Below are positions 23,178 to 35,201 of a stretch of DNA of 64,000 bases, piece by piece. The DNA is from Nipponacmea schrenckii (Eukaryota; Mollusca; Gastropoda; Lottiidae). Location: assembly GCA_030562195.1 (NCBI GenBank), contig JAUJPP010000007.1:186001-250000 (forward strand). The letters run 5' to 3'. The notes beneath the pieces were generated by a model. That model made no database searches, was not told the origin of the DNA, and saw only the letters and a program-made list of their open reading frames with translations. Both the position numbers and the translations under genes were made by a program. Numbering within the stretch: the stretch's first letter is position 1; each line of letters opens with the position of its first letter.

Positions 23178-24045
23178 TTCTGCGATTATACTTTTGTTCA
23201 AAAGCTCGTTTCATCCGAAGCATACGTTTTCTGCGATTATAAAATCACAAATCCTACGGTTCCATAGGATTTGTACTCAACAGACCGATTTTGATTCTGC
23301 ATGCAACCTAGTTTTCAATAAATTACGAGAGAGGGGTTACTCAAAACGATTTCTACGCAAAATTAAAAACGACACGTTATTACAACTTCTGGAGAAAAAT
23401 AACCCCCCTCCATCGCCTATAAATGAATTTGGCTCCAAACCCTGTGGTGGTTCTACGTGTCGTACCTGCGAGCATGTACCTATTTCTCATTTTTTCAAAA
23501 ACAATAAAACCGGCAAAACTTTTCTTATGTCTGACCAACTTTCATGCGGCGACCAAAATCTAATTTACCTAATTTCATGTAAAAAATGCGAAACACAATA
23601 TATTGGAGAAACTAAGAACGCGCTACGAACTCGCTTTAACGGCCATCGTTACGATATAGTACATGGCAAAAATAGACCAATTTCTAATCATTTTAACCAA
23701 CCCGACCATTCCATTGAAGACTTGTTGATTATGCCAATTGAAAAGATACAACCTATGCCAAACATCAAGCCAAAACAAAGAAGATTACAACGCGAGAGTT
23801 ATTGGATGGACCAACTTCAAACTGTATATCCAAATGGCCTTAATATCCAACATGATAATCAGATAATACCTTTTGTTACCACCTACAATCATACTGCCAC
23901 TAATGCCTCCCTAATTGTCAAACGTCACTACCAAAGCCTTCAAAACCAATATCCTCATGTCTACAGCAAGAGACTTGTTACAGCGTACAAAAGAAATAAA
24001 AATCTCAGCAATATCCTGGTTCATGGTAGACTCAATCCCCAATAG
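23173..24045 (+). pseudogene. Penelope-like RT C-terminus plus GIY-YIG endonuclease (truncated)
   Basis: The 290-codon frame begins at an ATG supplied by the satellite, so the first ~10 residues are junction sequence. Residues ~11-63 (SSFHPKHTFSAIIKSQILRF, CNLVFNKLRERGYSKRFL) match the thumb region of Penelope-like reverse transcriptases. A Cys-rich linker follows (C91, C96, C99, C125, then CKKC at 136-139). The GIY-YIG nuclease spans about 129-225: IYLI at 131-134, YIGET at 143-147, LRTRFNGHR with its conserved Arg, the catalytic Glu in RRLQRES (~208) and Asn in NGLN (~224). The nuclease looks intact, but without the RT palm the element cannot move itself. Host co-option is conceivable but unsupported. 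Confidence 0.88.
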
Positions 24046-24360
24046 CTTTAAATTACCTGACTTCCTTTATTCTGAATTCACTACATTTTACATTAATATT
24101 TCTTTATTTATTATAGGTACATAAAAATATTTGGCTTTTCTCTTTAGCTGATCATCGATATATCAGAAGAAAATTAATTCTTATATTTTCAACTATTTCA
24201 GATAAAGAAATTATATTACTTCAGATAATATTTCAGAGACATCCATAATTAACGCATCTAATTATCCTAACCTTTAACTTGCACCTTGCTTTATCATAAA
24301 TCTTTACTTTGTGACCTAGGCCAGTGCTTTTATGAGACTATGTTCTCATCACCATCTAAC
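23178..24360 (+). mobile_element. Penelope-like retroelement fragment inserted in the satellite
   Basis: About 1.18 kb of non-satellite sequence interrupts the 82-bp array; satellite sequence stops at AATGAC (23177) and resumes with ACAATCTAGATG (24361). It contains the 3' part of a Penelope-like element: the end of the RT region followed by a GIY-YIG endonuclease, in frame without stops, then a ~315-bp AT-rich 3' UTR. The RT catalytic core is missing, so this is a 5'-truncated copy. A 13-bp repeat TTCTGCGATTATA (23178-23190 and 23229-23241) marks the 5' junction. Confidence 0.85.
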
Positions 24361-24550
24361 ACAATCTAGATGTGTCATCATTACCAACATATCAATGTTT
24401 ATCTATAAAGTACCATGTTCTGGCTACTAATGACATACAATGACAATCTAGATGTGTCATCATTACCAACATATCAATGTTTATCTATAAGGTACCATGT
24501 TTTGGCTACTTATGCCACACAATAACAATCTATATATTGTATCCTTACAC
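24361..24550. repeat. 82-bp satellite, right remnant after the Penelope insertion
   Basis: Roughly two further units resume at ACAATCTAGATGTGTCATCA and decay at the edge (TACCATGTTTTGGCTACTTATG). This confirms that the array pre-dates the retroelement insertion. Its right edge is ~160 bp from the MTG2 stop codon. Confidence 0.9.
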
Positions 24551-24709
24551 AAAGGAATTTAAGTTAACCCAATGATACACAGTCTCAATCTCATCTTAAC
24601 AAGCTATTATGATTTTTGGGGGTAACTGAGCTGTATTCAACCATATCCATGATACAGAATTAAGATGTACCACTTTTGCCAGTACTCTACAATATTCTCT
24701 AGTGCTTGT

Positions 24710-27700
24710 TCAAGAAACATTATCTTTCTTAAAGTACTCGTCATACATTTCACGTAAATGAGTCAAAAAATGTTCAATACCTATTTCACATTTACCAGAT
24801 ATACCTATAACAGGTAGATTCACATGTTTCTTAAGACTAACCAGGTTTTCCTCAGCACCAGGTACATCTATTTTATTACCAATTACAGCATGGGGTCTTT
24901 CTGACAAGCCCTTCTGATACTGTTCTAACTCATATTTTAACAACTCTAATTGTGTCCATGGCTCATCAAAAGAAAGATCTATCACAAACAGTAAGCAAGA
25001 ACAACGATCTACGTGGCGTAGAAAGTCTATACCCAAACCTCTATTTTCATGTGAACCTTCAATCAGGCCTGGAATGTCAGCAACTGGAAATAATTAAAAT
25101 CCATTATCACCACTGCTTATCAGATTTACCATAACAAATGCCCAGATATTAAATTATGATCTGCCAAAAATCAGCCATTCATCTCTATATTTAATCTGTA
25201 AGCTTTTCATAGCTAGATAGTTTTCAAAATATTGCAAATATCATTACTGAACTTATATTTAATGGTGTTTCTATGAATCATTAGGCATGTGGGTTCACAG
25301 GCCACAGAATTGTCATAGCAATTAAAAAGTTCCATTTAAAAGCGCAATAAAATGTGATTGATAAAGTACATGTAAATGTTATAATAATAATAACAAAGCT
25401 TTATGGACAAGCAATTAATGGGTTTATGTATTCTGTGACGTTTCAATGAGTGTTCTCTTGTCATTATCATTCATCTTCCTGCTTGGTAACGAAAATGAAA
25501 TTAATGGAGTTTTACGTCTCACTCCTCCGCACCTTATGGAGACAGGCAATGCCATGCAGTGTGCATTGAGAGACATTTTGCCAGGACTAATCTTTTTGCA
25601 ATTTCCGACTTTGAGGGATTTTTAATGTGCACGGCCTGTAGCACACTCAACCTGCTTGATAATGACAAGAGAACACTCGTTGAAATGTCACAGAATAAAT
25701 AAACTCAGTAATTGTTTATTCATAAAGCTTAGTTATTATATTAATACAACCAATTACTAAATTCTATATAAAGAATAGAAAGTAAATGTTACTTTAAGCA
25801 TAGGCTAGTCATGGGCAAAAATGAGCCTTCATGTTACTTTACCTGATATTTGTATCTGATCATCATATAATACCATTCCTATATGTGGGTTTAATGTGGT
25901 AAAAGCATACTCAGCTACCTTGGGTCTAGCTCTAGATATAGCTCGTAATAATGTTGATTTACCAGCATTTGGAAACCCAATCTAAAACATTAAAATAATC
26001 CTAATTAATTATTGACAACTTCTGAAGGTTTATTAGATATTATAATAACATGAAAATCATGTTTTTAAGCATATTTATTGGTATGGCTGTTCCACCGGAC
26101 AACCTGCTGTCTGAAAGCATGCAAGTTTTTTTTGTTTTCTTTGTATTAGAATTATTATCCAAATTTTAAGTAGTTAGTACTTGATTAAATTCCAGTTTTC
26201 CATACTATCAAAATACCTACCAAACCAGCATATGCCATAGTCTTCATTGCTATATGTAGAACTCTCTCTTCTCCTTTAGCACCCTTTTCAGCAATTCTTG
26301 GAGCAGTAAAAGTACTAGAAGCAAAGAAAGCATTTCCTTTTCCACCTGCTCCTCCTCTACCAGCAATAAAATAGTCATCTAAATCATTCAGACTACACAA
26401 CAATTCACCTGTTTCTGTTTTCAACATTGTCCCTAATGGCACCTATAGAAATACATCAAAAGACTTATCAAGTAACCCCAAAAACAGGTTAGATTATGGC
26501 TTGAATAATGGTTATATATAATTTTATTTATCTTGTATATTACTTTCTCTTAAATTCTATCAATTAACTTGATAATTTTTGCTAATGTCAATGTCCAGGA
26601 TAAATTGTAATAAACAGACTTATGATTGAGGCCTAAAAATTAGGTTAACAAGCTACGCATTAAAATGAGATTCCATAAATATAAAATAATAGAAATGATA
26701 AGTAACTCACATGAATGTAAGTGTGAGGAGCATTTTTACCATGGCAACATCTATTAGCACCTTTCTTACCATTTTTCCCTTTCATAATAGGCTTTAAGTG
26801 AGATAAGGATTTGATATTTGTACTGGCTATAATAAAATAAAATATCAGTTCATTAAATAGTCAGTTTATTGAGGTAATTGTTACTAATTTGTCAAATACT
26901 AAAATAAAATTCATGGAATAACAGCAATCATTTATGGAGAACTTTTCAAACAAAACTCTTATGCAACTTACGCCTCAGTCTCCCCATTGTGTATTTTCAA
27001 AGTCGAAAATGTCCAGCAAAAAAAATTATATTGAAAAGCTGTTAGTTTAGAATTTTTATTTTAAATCATGAACACAATGTTTGAGAGAATAAAATTGACA
27101 ATGACATGAAATACCTTGAAAAATTACATGGCCTCCATTTCCACCATTGCCTCCATCAGGACCAGCAAATTCATTTTTATCTAGCCTCAATAATGACATA
27201 CAACCATTTCCCCCTGCACCACCCATAACTTTTATCTTACAATAATCAACAAAATGTTTCACCTAAAAATATATGGCAAGTATTTTATGTTTTATTATTA
27301 ATGAGTTACTCTGACCTTCAAGGAGAACAAACTTTTAAAAATTAGTGAGTACCGATAACTGAAACTTATGTTTAGACAAAATTATAAAAACATACATTAT
27401 GAATATTTTACAGGGAAATTAAAGTATGATAACTGGGCATACGGTACATTTTTTTTTACATAATTTTGAAATTTTCATGCAATTTTTACACATTGATATG
27501 AAACAGCCTCAAAAGAATATGTGCTGCAGGTTTCTTTATAAAGTATTAAATGAAAAGGTTTTCTTTAAAAAGAGTATGGGAATTTATTTTGTAATATAGT
27601 GTACCAAAATAAGAAGTGCTTATTGAACAGTATCTGTTATTTTTAAGGTGGCACATTCTCCATGCAATTCATGTATTAAGTTTGATCATCTGGAAAGAGT

Positions 27701-28159
27701 TTTGCATTGATAAATCTTTCTTAATGATTTAAATGTCTTAACAGGACAAATTCATCATGGTCAGGATTAGGGTCTAAAATTTATGATGCATGATTTCCTT
27801 TAAAAATACCACAAATTAGAATTTTTTTTTTTTCTATGTGTGTTATTTATATGCTCTAGAAAATATGGATGGTGAGAAGTGATTAGTTCAGCTAAAATTT
27901 CCTTTTTTTTCGGACTAAGACATGATTGATCAAACCAAAGGCAAACCTGTTGATACCTGTCCCTTTAAGCCTGATGTTGATAAAAGCAAAATAGCCACAT
28001 AGGAATACACTTTAAAGAATTAGACAGTGACTTAGAAAATACCTTAGTTTCAACTCCTTTTGGTTTGTGAGGTTTCAAAGCTTTGGCTGTGTAATCTAAC
28101 ACTTGCACACCATTTCTTACTTTGACAATTAGGAATTTAAAGCTCTTGTAGCTTAACAT
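24710..28159 (-). CDS. MTG2: mitochondrial ribosome-associated GTPase 2 (Obg family), 6 exons
   Basis: Exons in transcript order: 28159-28043, 27262-27115, 26826-26711, 26442-26221, 25981-25843, 25083-24710; phases agree, giving about 371 residues. The N-terminal Obg fold is glycine-rich ([31 protein letters not shown]). The GTPase domain has G1 GFPNAGKST (~203-211), switch [10 protein letters not shown]3 ADIPG (~249-253) and G4 NKID (~317-320). [18 protein letters not shown] and [14 protein letters not shown] match MTG2/GTPBP5 and not GTPBP10. The family assists large-subunit assembly of the mitochondrial ribosome; the basic, Ser/Lys-rich first exon fits a mitochondrial presequence. The gene is head-to-head with PEDS1 (787 bp between start codons). 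The stop lies next to satellite DNA, and no canonical AATAAA was seen in the 180 bp beyond it. Confidence 0.95.
25388..25738. mobile_element. foldback/MITE element in MTG2 intron 5
   Basis: Terminal inverted repeats of about 82 bp: 25388-25469 pairs with 25657-25738, including TGAGTGTTCTCTTGTCATTA against TAATGACAAGAGAACACTCG. The ~190-bp centre (TTTTACGTCTCACTCCTCCG through TTGCCAGGACTAATC) is more GC-rich than the intron around it. It has no coding capacity. Arms differ at about one position in eight, so this is not a recent insertion. Confidence 0.85.
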
Positions 28160-28946
28160 CTTCTATTTCAATATCATGAAATTCGTCAAAAATGAACAAA
28201 GTTCAATATGCATGTAACTCGATTGACCAGCTTCAAATTACATTATACTGTAAACTTTCGTATGAAAATTAATTACTGTTTGTTGACAATATTAGGATAT
28301 CATTATTTTCAGGGCATGACAATTTAAGATTTTGTACGCATTTGTTAAATTGTTGGTGTAAAATTGTTTTAGCAGACTATAGATTTTGAATCTGAGAAAT
28401 AGAAATAATATATTGATAATATAGTATTATTTGCCACTAGTGGTAAATATCTCTTGCCGTATAATAATAGTATAGATAATAGCTCATGATATAGGCCTCA
28501 TTAAAAATATCTTATATCTGGGCTGATTGACACAGTACTGACACTCATATAATTCACATATATATATATATATTGAACTTGAAGTGTAACAAGATCACTT
28601 TATCATCAATGGTGTTTACAAACAAACTGGCACGTCCACCTCTGAAACTCAAAGGTCTACTTTCATTTACACTTGACTAGGGGTAAAAGTTCAAGGTCGA
28701 ATTATATCAAAACCACAAAATAGTACAATTTCAATGATGTCATTGATGAAGGTTTTTGCGTTTTAGAATAAGTGTATAGCTTTAGATCTATTAGTCTATA
28801 TTAGAATCTGGATAAATGTTGTAAAGGACTCTTTTTTTTTATCGTCTATTTCAACCAATCAAAAGAGGACAAAATTATTTCTGCCATTCGGTAGGTGATC
28901 GGAAGTTAGTATCTTGGTTGTCAAAAGAGAAGGCAAACAGAAGAAA
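28160..28946. promoter_or_regulatory. MTG2/PEDS1 head-to-head intergenic region
   Basis: 787 bp separate the two divergent start codons and must contain both 5' UTRs and promoters. An AT dinucleotide run (TATATATATATATA) lies at about 28559-28573. I see no diagnostic TATA/initiator pair, so the bidirectional promoter is inferred from arrangement only. Confidence 0.4.
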
Positions 28947-31900
28947 ATGGGTACCCAGTCAGAATCAGAGATACAAAAACATTCTATGACAGAGGATGAT
29001 CCTAATTCAAATATTCAGTACTCCGAAGAAAATGACATCATGGGGAAACCACGTTGGGGCCCTTCACATGCTGGAGCAAAGGAATTAGCAAGTCAATACA
29101 CAGCAGGTATAAGTTTTTTTTAACAAAAAAGTAGATCTAGGGCCTATTCTTTTCTATATTATTTTGAATAGGACTTTATTGGTATTAAAATCTTTTAATG
29201 CTTAATATAGGCCTATATGGAATTGATTTTTAATTTGATTATCTAAACTTATTTTTGTGTACCGGTACTAAAATACTGGAGAATAAAAATAATTTAAAAA
29301 ATGAAAGTGATCGGAGTTTTCTTTTAAAGTAGTTTTGTTAATACAATAGTCTAATAATAACATAATAATGTTCTAAATTGTTTTTGTCTTTTAAAGTACT
29401 GGTAATGTAAAGAATTTTTGTTGATACAATAATTTTAAAAGCCTTAAAAGAAGTGATCCAAGTCGTCTTTGAAAGTGGTCTGAATTGGTTGAATTTGGTT
29501 GAAGTTGTTACATATTTATTATTAGGCCCATTCTAAGGCATTAGAAAGGAAAGCAATTACTTTTCATTAGATCTACATTTCTTTTTTGTCTTTTTTGTAA
29601 TCTTACAAGTTTTTTTAGGACCCATTTCTCAATAGATTGTGGGATATTGACTTAGGGGAAGCTGTCATATAATTGCTCTACCTTGGTTATAATTTATTTT
29701 TGTAATGAATCATTGAACTCAATAAATAGATAGTCACAGACTGATGATTATGTTTACATCTGATCTACTTTTAAATAATGAGCATACACAACAGTTGGCT
29801 ATTATTGTCTCACTAGAAAACTAGTGTTCTATCTGTATCAAATGGGAGAGTGTATGCAAAAAAAAAAACCCAATAAAACAAAAACTTTTTTTCATAATGC
29901 AAGAATGATGATTCTTACAGAACTTATGTTATATATTTTCATATGCTATCCTTACAGTAACATGTTTTTTCAACAAACAATTAGGTGATTGAGTATTGTT
30001 TAATTTATTTATGCCCACATGAAAATTGTCTTAACAACATTGATGGAATGAAATAGTGAGGGCCAAACAATTAATTATCTGGTTGTATATTGTTGTAACC
30101 CCTGTCTGAGACTACCGTTTTTCTTTGATTTGAATGAAATTTAGTGTGAAAATTTTTATATTAATAGAATCAAGGACATGTTCGATATTGATGTTTTTTG
30201 ATAAAAAGTTTTTGAGTTGATGCTCTTGACCAAATAAAAAGGCGTCAAAATTTTTTTATGAGCTCAACAGAGACTACTCTATTCATTCGATTTAAATGAA
30301 ATTTTGTGTTAACATGTATATTGATGATATCTTGGACTGAGCCCAAATTGTGGTTCATTTCGACAAATAATGTTAAGTTTCAACCAGTGTAAAAACATAA
30401 AATATACTTTTAAGTATCTTGTGTGGTGTATCTTGCTAGGCAATGTTGGTCCAAGTTAAAGTTAATGAAACTTGTATATAGATTAGAATTGGGTCAGATT
30501 TGGAATTACACAGTGAAACCCCTCCAAACCGCATCCTCCATGTAAAGCGGCATATTTGAAAAGTCCCGAGCAAATCACTATATAATATAAAGGAGATAAA
30601 ATCTGGTAAACTGGCTTCCCCTTTTAACCGCAATATAGTGCATAAACTTTCTTAAAGGCATGATATTTGATATATTGACTAAAGTTTGTGAGATCGGTTA
30701 TTATTACCCAGTACCAAGTGATGAACCCCATATCGAAGAATCAAAATTATTTGATATGAGGTGTTGCCTTTATTTTGGAAACACTGGGTTTTGAAATTTG
30801 TGTATCAGGGACACTGATAGCATTGATTTGCATTATTTCAATTTTTAATCATATGTCAGTGGTTTCTGTGATGATTTCAACTTAATAGTGTTTACGTTAC
30901 GTTACTTATCGCAGAATTCCTTTAAAAGCCCTTTGTTAAAATAAGATATATAGAAATTTTGTGTTAAACATTGTTATAAGTTAGCTTTTTTAACACTTCT
31001 TTTTATGTTTTAGGCAAAAGAAGACAAGAGATTGTTTGTGTGGTGATTAGTATAGCATTGTTTCTATACTGTTTTTATAATTTATGCACAACATTTAGAT
31101 TAGACAACATTTATACCATATTAATATCGGCAGGTATGTTTAAGCTTATTTAACAGGTACAAGTCATCCATAAATGGAGCTAAAACATAACATAAAAGTA
31201 CGGTAGATTGCTTCAGAAAAGGATCTAAGGACTTTAATATGTTCCAATGTACTGAAATTTTATGAGGTGAATTTCTTTTGGGGGTGGACACAGATCATAT
31301 TTCAAAACTATAGTCCTCAGTAACTATTTTGCATTATACTGGTATCTTTTATTTTCATGTAATTGAATAATATTTTTAATTGACAGTGTTTGGCATTGTA
31401 ACAGCAGATTTTATGAGTGGTTTAGTTCACTGGGGTGCTGATACATGGGGATCAGTTGATCTACCAATAATAGGAAAAGTAAGCATTGGTATTTTTCTAG
31501 AGTATAATAAATCAGCATGTCATATATATATATTTTTTTTTTTTAAGAAAGTAGAAAACAGGAACCTAGTAGAAAAAGCACAATATATTGGAGCTGATTG
31601 AATATACTATGAACTGTTTTACAAAGTATAACTGATAAGAATCATGATATCAGAGTATCTCTTATCTGTCCTTTGATTTGACTTTTATTATACGTTTGGC
31701 TTTAGTAACAATAATCAAAAAAAATTTGGATGATGTATTAACATAAACTTTCCTTGCTTGTATTTATCATTGAGCAAGTCTTGTTTGCAAACACAAGCAA
31801 TTCTTCTTGTTTAAAAAATGTTTTACAACAATATTAATATTAAAACATCTTTGTCTTTCAGACTTTACTTCGTCCATTCCGAGAGCATCATATAGATCCA

Positions 31901-32801
31901 ACTTCAATAACACGTCATGATTTTATCGAGACAAATGGAGATAATTTTGCTATAGTTATACCAGGATTAGCTTATATAGCTTATGGTTTCGCATTTTATA
32001 GTCCCATGGTTATTGAATCCAATACTAATACATATTGGTATATATTTTTATTAGCTGTATTTATCAGTATTACGAACCAGGTAAGATCATCTGATAAAAT
32101 ATTTATTTAGAATACGAAAAAAGAAAACCCAAACAATGTTGTTACTTAGAAGATTACACAACATGAATCTCTGATTAACAATACATTTCAGGTTCTATTT
32201 TAATATTTCTATGGCTCTACTACTGATGTATTGGGCACTTTTTCTTTTATTTTGTTCATGTAAAACTTTACCTTTTTAGATTATCTGAACAAGTATGATG
32301 CAGGTTTTGCATTTCCAAAAGGTTAATCCCAGATCTCAGATAATTGCAGAGAAAGTAGAATTGAACTTCAATCCATTTCCTTTTTATTTCTAAAGTACAA
32401 TGTTGTTTTTACAGTTATGGCTTGCCTCCGCTCTGTGAGGCTTACTATTATGATATTGAAATGACTTTTTTTCTGTTGAAATATGCCTCAAACCAACTTT
32501 ACCTCTAATTAAAAAAATAATTAATGAAATCTTTTTATTGCAGTGTCATAAATGGTCCCATACTTATTTTGGATTACCTAGATATATAACAATATTTCAA
32601 GATTTACACATAATACTACCAAGGAAACATCACAGGATACATCATGTATCACCACATGAAACCTATTTCTGTATTACTACTGGTTGGCTGAATTATCCTT
32701 TAGAGGTAATAAGATTCTGGCCAGTATTAGAGAATATTATTGAAAAGTACACTGGATGTAAACCAAGGGATGATGATTTGAAATGGGCAAAAAAATCTTA
32801 A
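28947..32801 (+). CDS. PEDS1: plasmanylethanolamine desaturase (TMEM189/CarF family), 5 exons
   Basis: Coding exons 28947-29106, 31014-31133, 31387-31478, 31862-32080 and 32544-32801 join in phase to give about 282 residues, close to the vertebrate length. The start ATG is chosen because upstream in-frame codons lack one and family homology begins near [14 protein letters not shown]. Predicted membrane segments lie in exon 2 ([15 protein letters not shown]), exon 3 and exon 4 ([16 protein letters not shown]). The desaturase histidines are present: [63 protein letters not shown]. The family introduces the vinyl-ether double bond of plasmalogens in the ER with cytochrome-b5-linked electrons and a di-iron centre. 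All expected His motifs are intact, so the enzyme should be active. Confidence 0.96.
30010..30452 (-). mobile_element. diverged repeat-family member in PEDS1 intron 1
   Basis: Read on the minus strand it begins TTGCCTAGCAAGATACACCA, continues ACTTAAAAGTATATTTTATG and ends TTCATGTGGGCAT, sharing both end motifs and an internal stretch with the short copies at 14930 and 20105. It is longer (about 440 bp) and degenerate. The interior contains phrases such as GATTTGAATGAAATTTAGTG repeated twice. Confidence 0.65.
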
Positions 32802-33017
32802 CCACTGGACTCTTGAGTCACAAGTAGATGAATTATATTTTGTCAGCTTTAAATGATAGGTTGTCCTAGATTGTCTTTGCAACCTATTTCTTGAAAAGAA
32901 TAATTACTTTTGGATATGGGTTGTAATGAGTCACCTCTGTATCATACATCTAAATTGAATTTCAATTCAAGAAAGGCATCCCCAGTTGATTCCAATTCAT
33001 TTGATACTTTTTTCTAT

Positions 33018-35194
33018 GCCCACATGAAATGGGGGGCATATATTGTTGTCACCCACATCCGTCCGTCCGTCCGTCGGTCCGTCCGTCCGTCCGTCCGTCC
33101 GTCCGTCCGTCCGTCCGTCCACAATTGCTCGTAAACACTCTACACGGTGTAATTCTTGACGGATTTAGATGAAACTTAATATGAGTGTTTATGATCACGC
33201 AAGGATGAACCCTATTGAAAATCAGCGAAATCGGAAAAAAATTAGTATGAGTTTGTGCCCTTGTTCTTGAATGGCTCGTAAACACTCTACAAAGTGCAAT
33301 TCTTGACCGATTTTGATGAAACTTGGTGTGAGAGTATGTTATAACTCAAGGATAAACCCTATCGAAAATCAGCGAAATCGAAAAACATTTAGTATGAGTT
33401 ATTGCCCTTGTTCATGAAAACGCGTTCAATTTTAGCTTGTAAACACTCTTGAGAGAACAATTTTTAATGGATTTTAATGAAACTTGGTCTGAGTATTTGT
33501 TATCACCCAAGGATGAAGCCTATTGAAAACCAGTCAAATCGAAAAAAAATTAATATCAGTTATTGCCCTTGTTTTTGAAAACGCGTTCAATTTTTAGCTT
33601 GTAAACACTCTACAAAGCACAGTTATTGACCGATTTTGACGAAACTTGCTGAAATTGTTTAATATCACCCAAGAATGAACCCTTTTGAAAATAGCACATA
33701 TCGAAATATATTTAATAGGAATTATTGCCCTTGTTCTATAAAATGTGTTGGATTTTTGCCTTGTAAACACTCTACAAGTCACAATTCTTGAGCGATTTTG
33801 ACATAACTTGGCATGAGTATTTGTAATCACCTAAGGATGAACCCTATTGAAATTCAGTTAAATCGAAAAATATTTAGTATCAGTTATTGCCCTTGTGTTT
33901 GAAAACGCGTTCAATTTTAGCTTGTAAGCACTCTAGAAAGAACAATTCTTAATGGATTTTGATAAAACTTGGCTTGAGTATTTGTTTTTACCCAAGGATG
34001 AACCTTATTGAAAATCAAATAAATCGAAATATATTTAGTGTCAGTTATTGCCCTTGTGTTTGAAAACAGGTTTAACTTTTTAATAAATACTCTAGAAGGT
34101 ACAATTCATGACCAATGTTGACAAAACTCACTGAAATTGTTGGATATTGCAAGGGATGAGCCTAATTGAAAATTAAAATTATCAAAATATATCTAATATG
34201 AATTATTGCCCTTGTTCTTTTAAACGCGTTCGATTTTTGTCTCGTAAACACTCTACATGGCACAATTCTTGATGGATTTCGATGAAACTTGGTGTGAGAG
34301 TGTGTTATAACTCAAGGATGAACCCTATTGAAAAGCGAAATGGAAAATTTTTTTAGTATGAGTTACTGCCCTTGTTCTTGAAAACGCATTCAATTTTAGC
34401 TTGTAAACACTCTAGAAAGAACTATTCTTAATGGATTTTGATTAACTTTGGCTTGAGTATTTGTTTTTACCCAAGGATGAACCCTATTATAAATCAAATA
34501 AATAGAAATATATTTAGTGTCAGTTATAGCCCTTGTTCTTGAAAACGTGTTCAATTTTAGCTTGTAAACACTCTAGAAAGAACAATTTTTAATGGATTTT
34601 GATGTAACTTGGCTGGAGTATTTGTTGTCTCCCAAGGATGAACTCTATTGAAAATCGAAAAATATTTAGTACAAGTTATTGCCCTTGTTTTTGAAAACGC
34701 GTTCAATTTAACTCGTAAACACTCTAGAAAGAACAATTTTGAATGGATTTTGATGAAGCTTGGCTTTAGTATTTGTTTTCTCACAAGGATAAACCCTATT
34801 GAAAATCAGATAAATCGAAAAATATTTAGTGTCAGTTATTGGGCCTGTTTTCAAAATCGCTTTCAACTTTTGGCTTGTGAACACTCTAAACATTCATTTT
34901 TGACAAAAATCGCTGAAATTGTTTAATATCAACCAAGAATGAGGCTTATTAAGAATTAAAATATCAAAATATTATTAAGGGTGAACCCTATTGCAAATCA
35001 TAAAAATACCAAAAAATATTTAATGAGTTGAGTTAGGTACAATTCTTGACAGTTTTTAATGAAACTAGAGACCCTAGAATAAAATAGGTTGGTAGGTTGA
35101 ATAATTCATTCCACTTATTGTAACCTTACTGAAAAGTTTTTATTTGAAATAAATGCTGCCAGTGGGCGTATATTACCTTGCCTGGCAAGCTATC
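33018..35194 (-). mobile_element. 2.2-kb repeat element, copy 2, inverted relative to copy 1
   Basis: On the minus strand it runs GATAGCTTGCCAGGCAAGG to CATTTCATGTGGGC, the same structure as 15935-18104, with the same order of ~160-bp units and a terminal GGAC tract (here 33059-33120). The flanks TTTCTAT at 33011-33017 and 35195-35201 form an apparent 7-bp target-site duplication. It sits 217 bp beyond the PEDS1 stop, possibly within the 3' UTR. Open frames inside match those of copy 1 nearly residue for residue because the DNA is nearly identical, not because they are genes. Confidence 0.88.
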
Positions 35195-35201
35195 TTTCTA
35201 T

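Noticed and set aside
24710..28159. Assignment of the Obg GTPase to GTPBP10
   Set aside because: HFVDY near the N-terminus, [14 protein letters not shown] and [11 protein letters not shown] follow the MTG2/GTPBP5 pattern; GTPBP10 differs at these sites.
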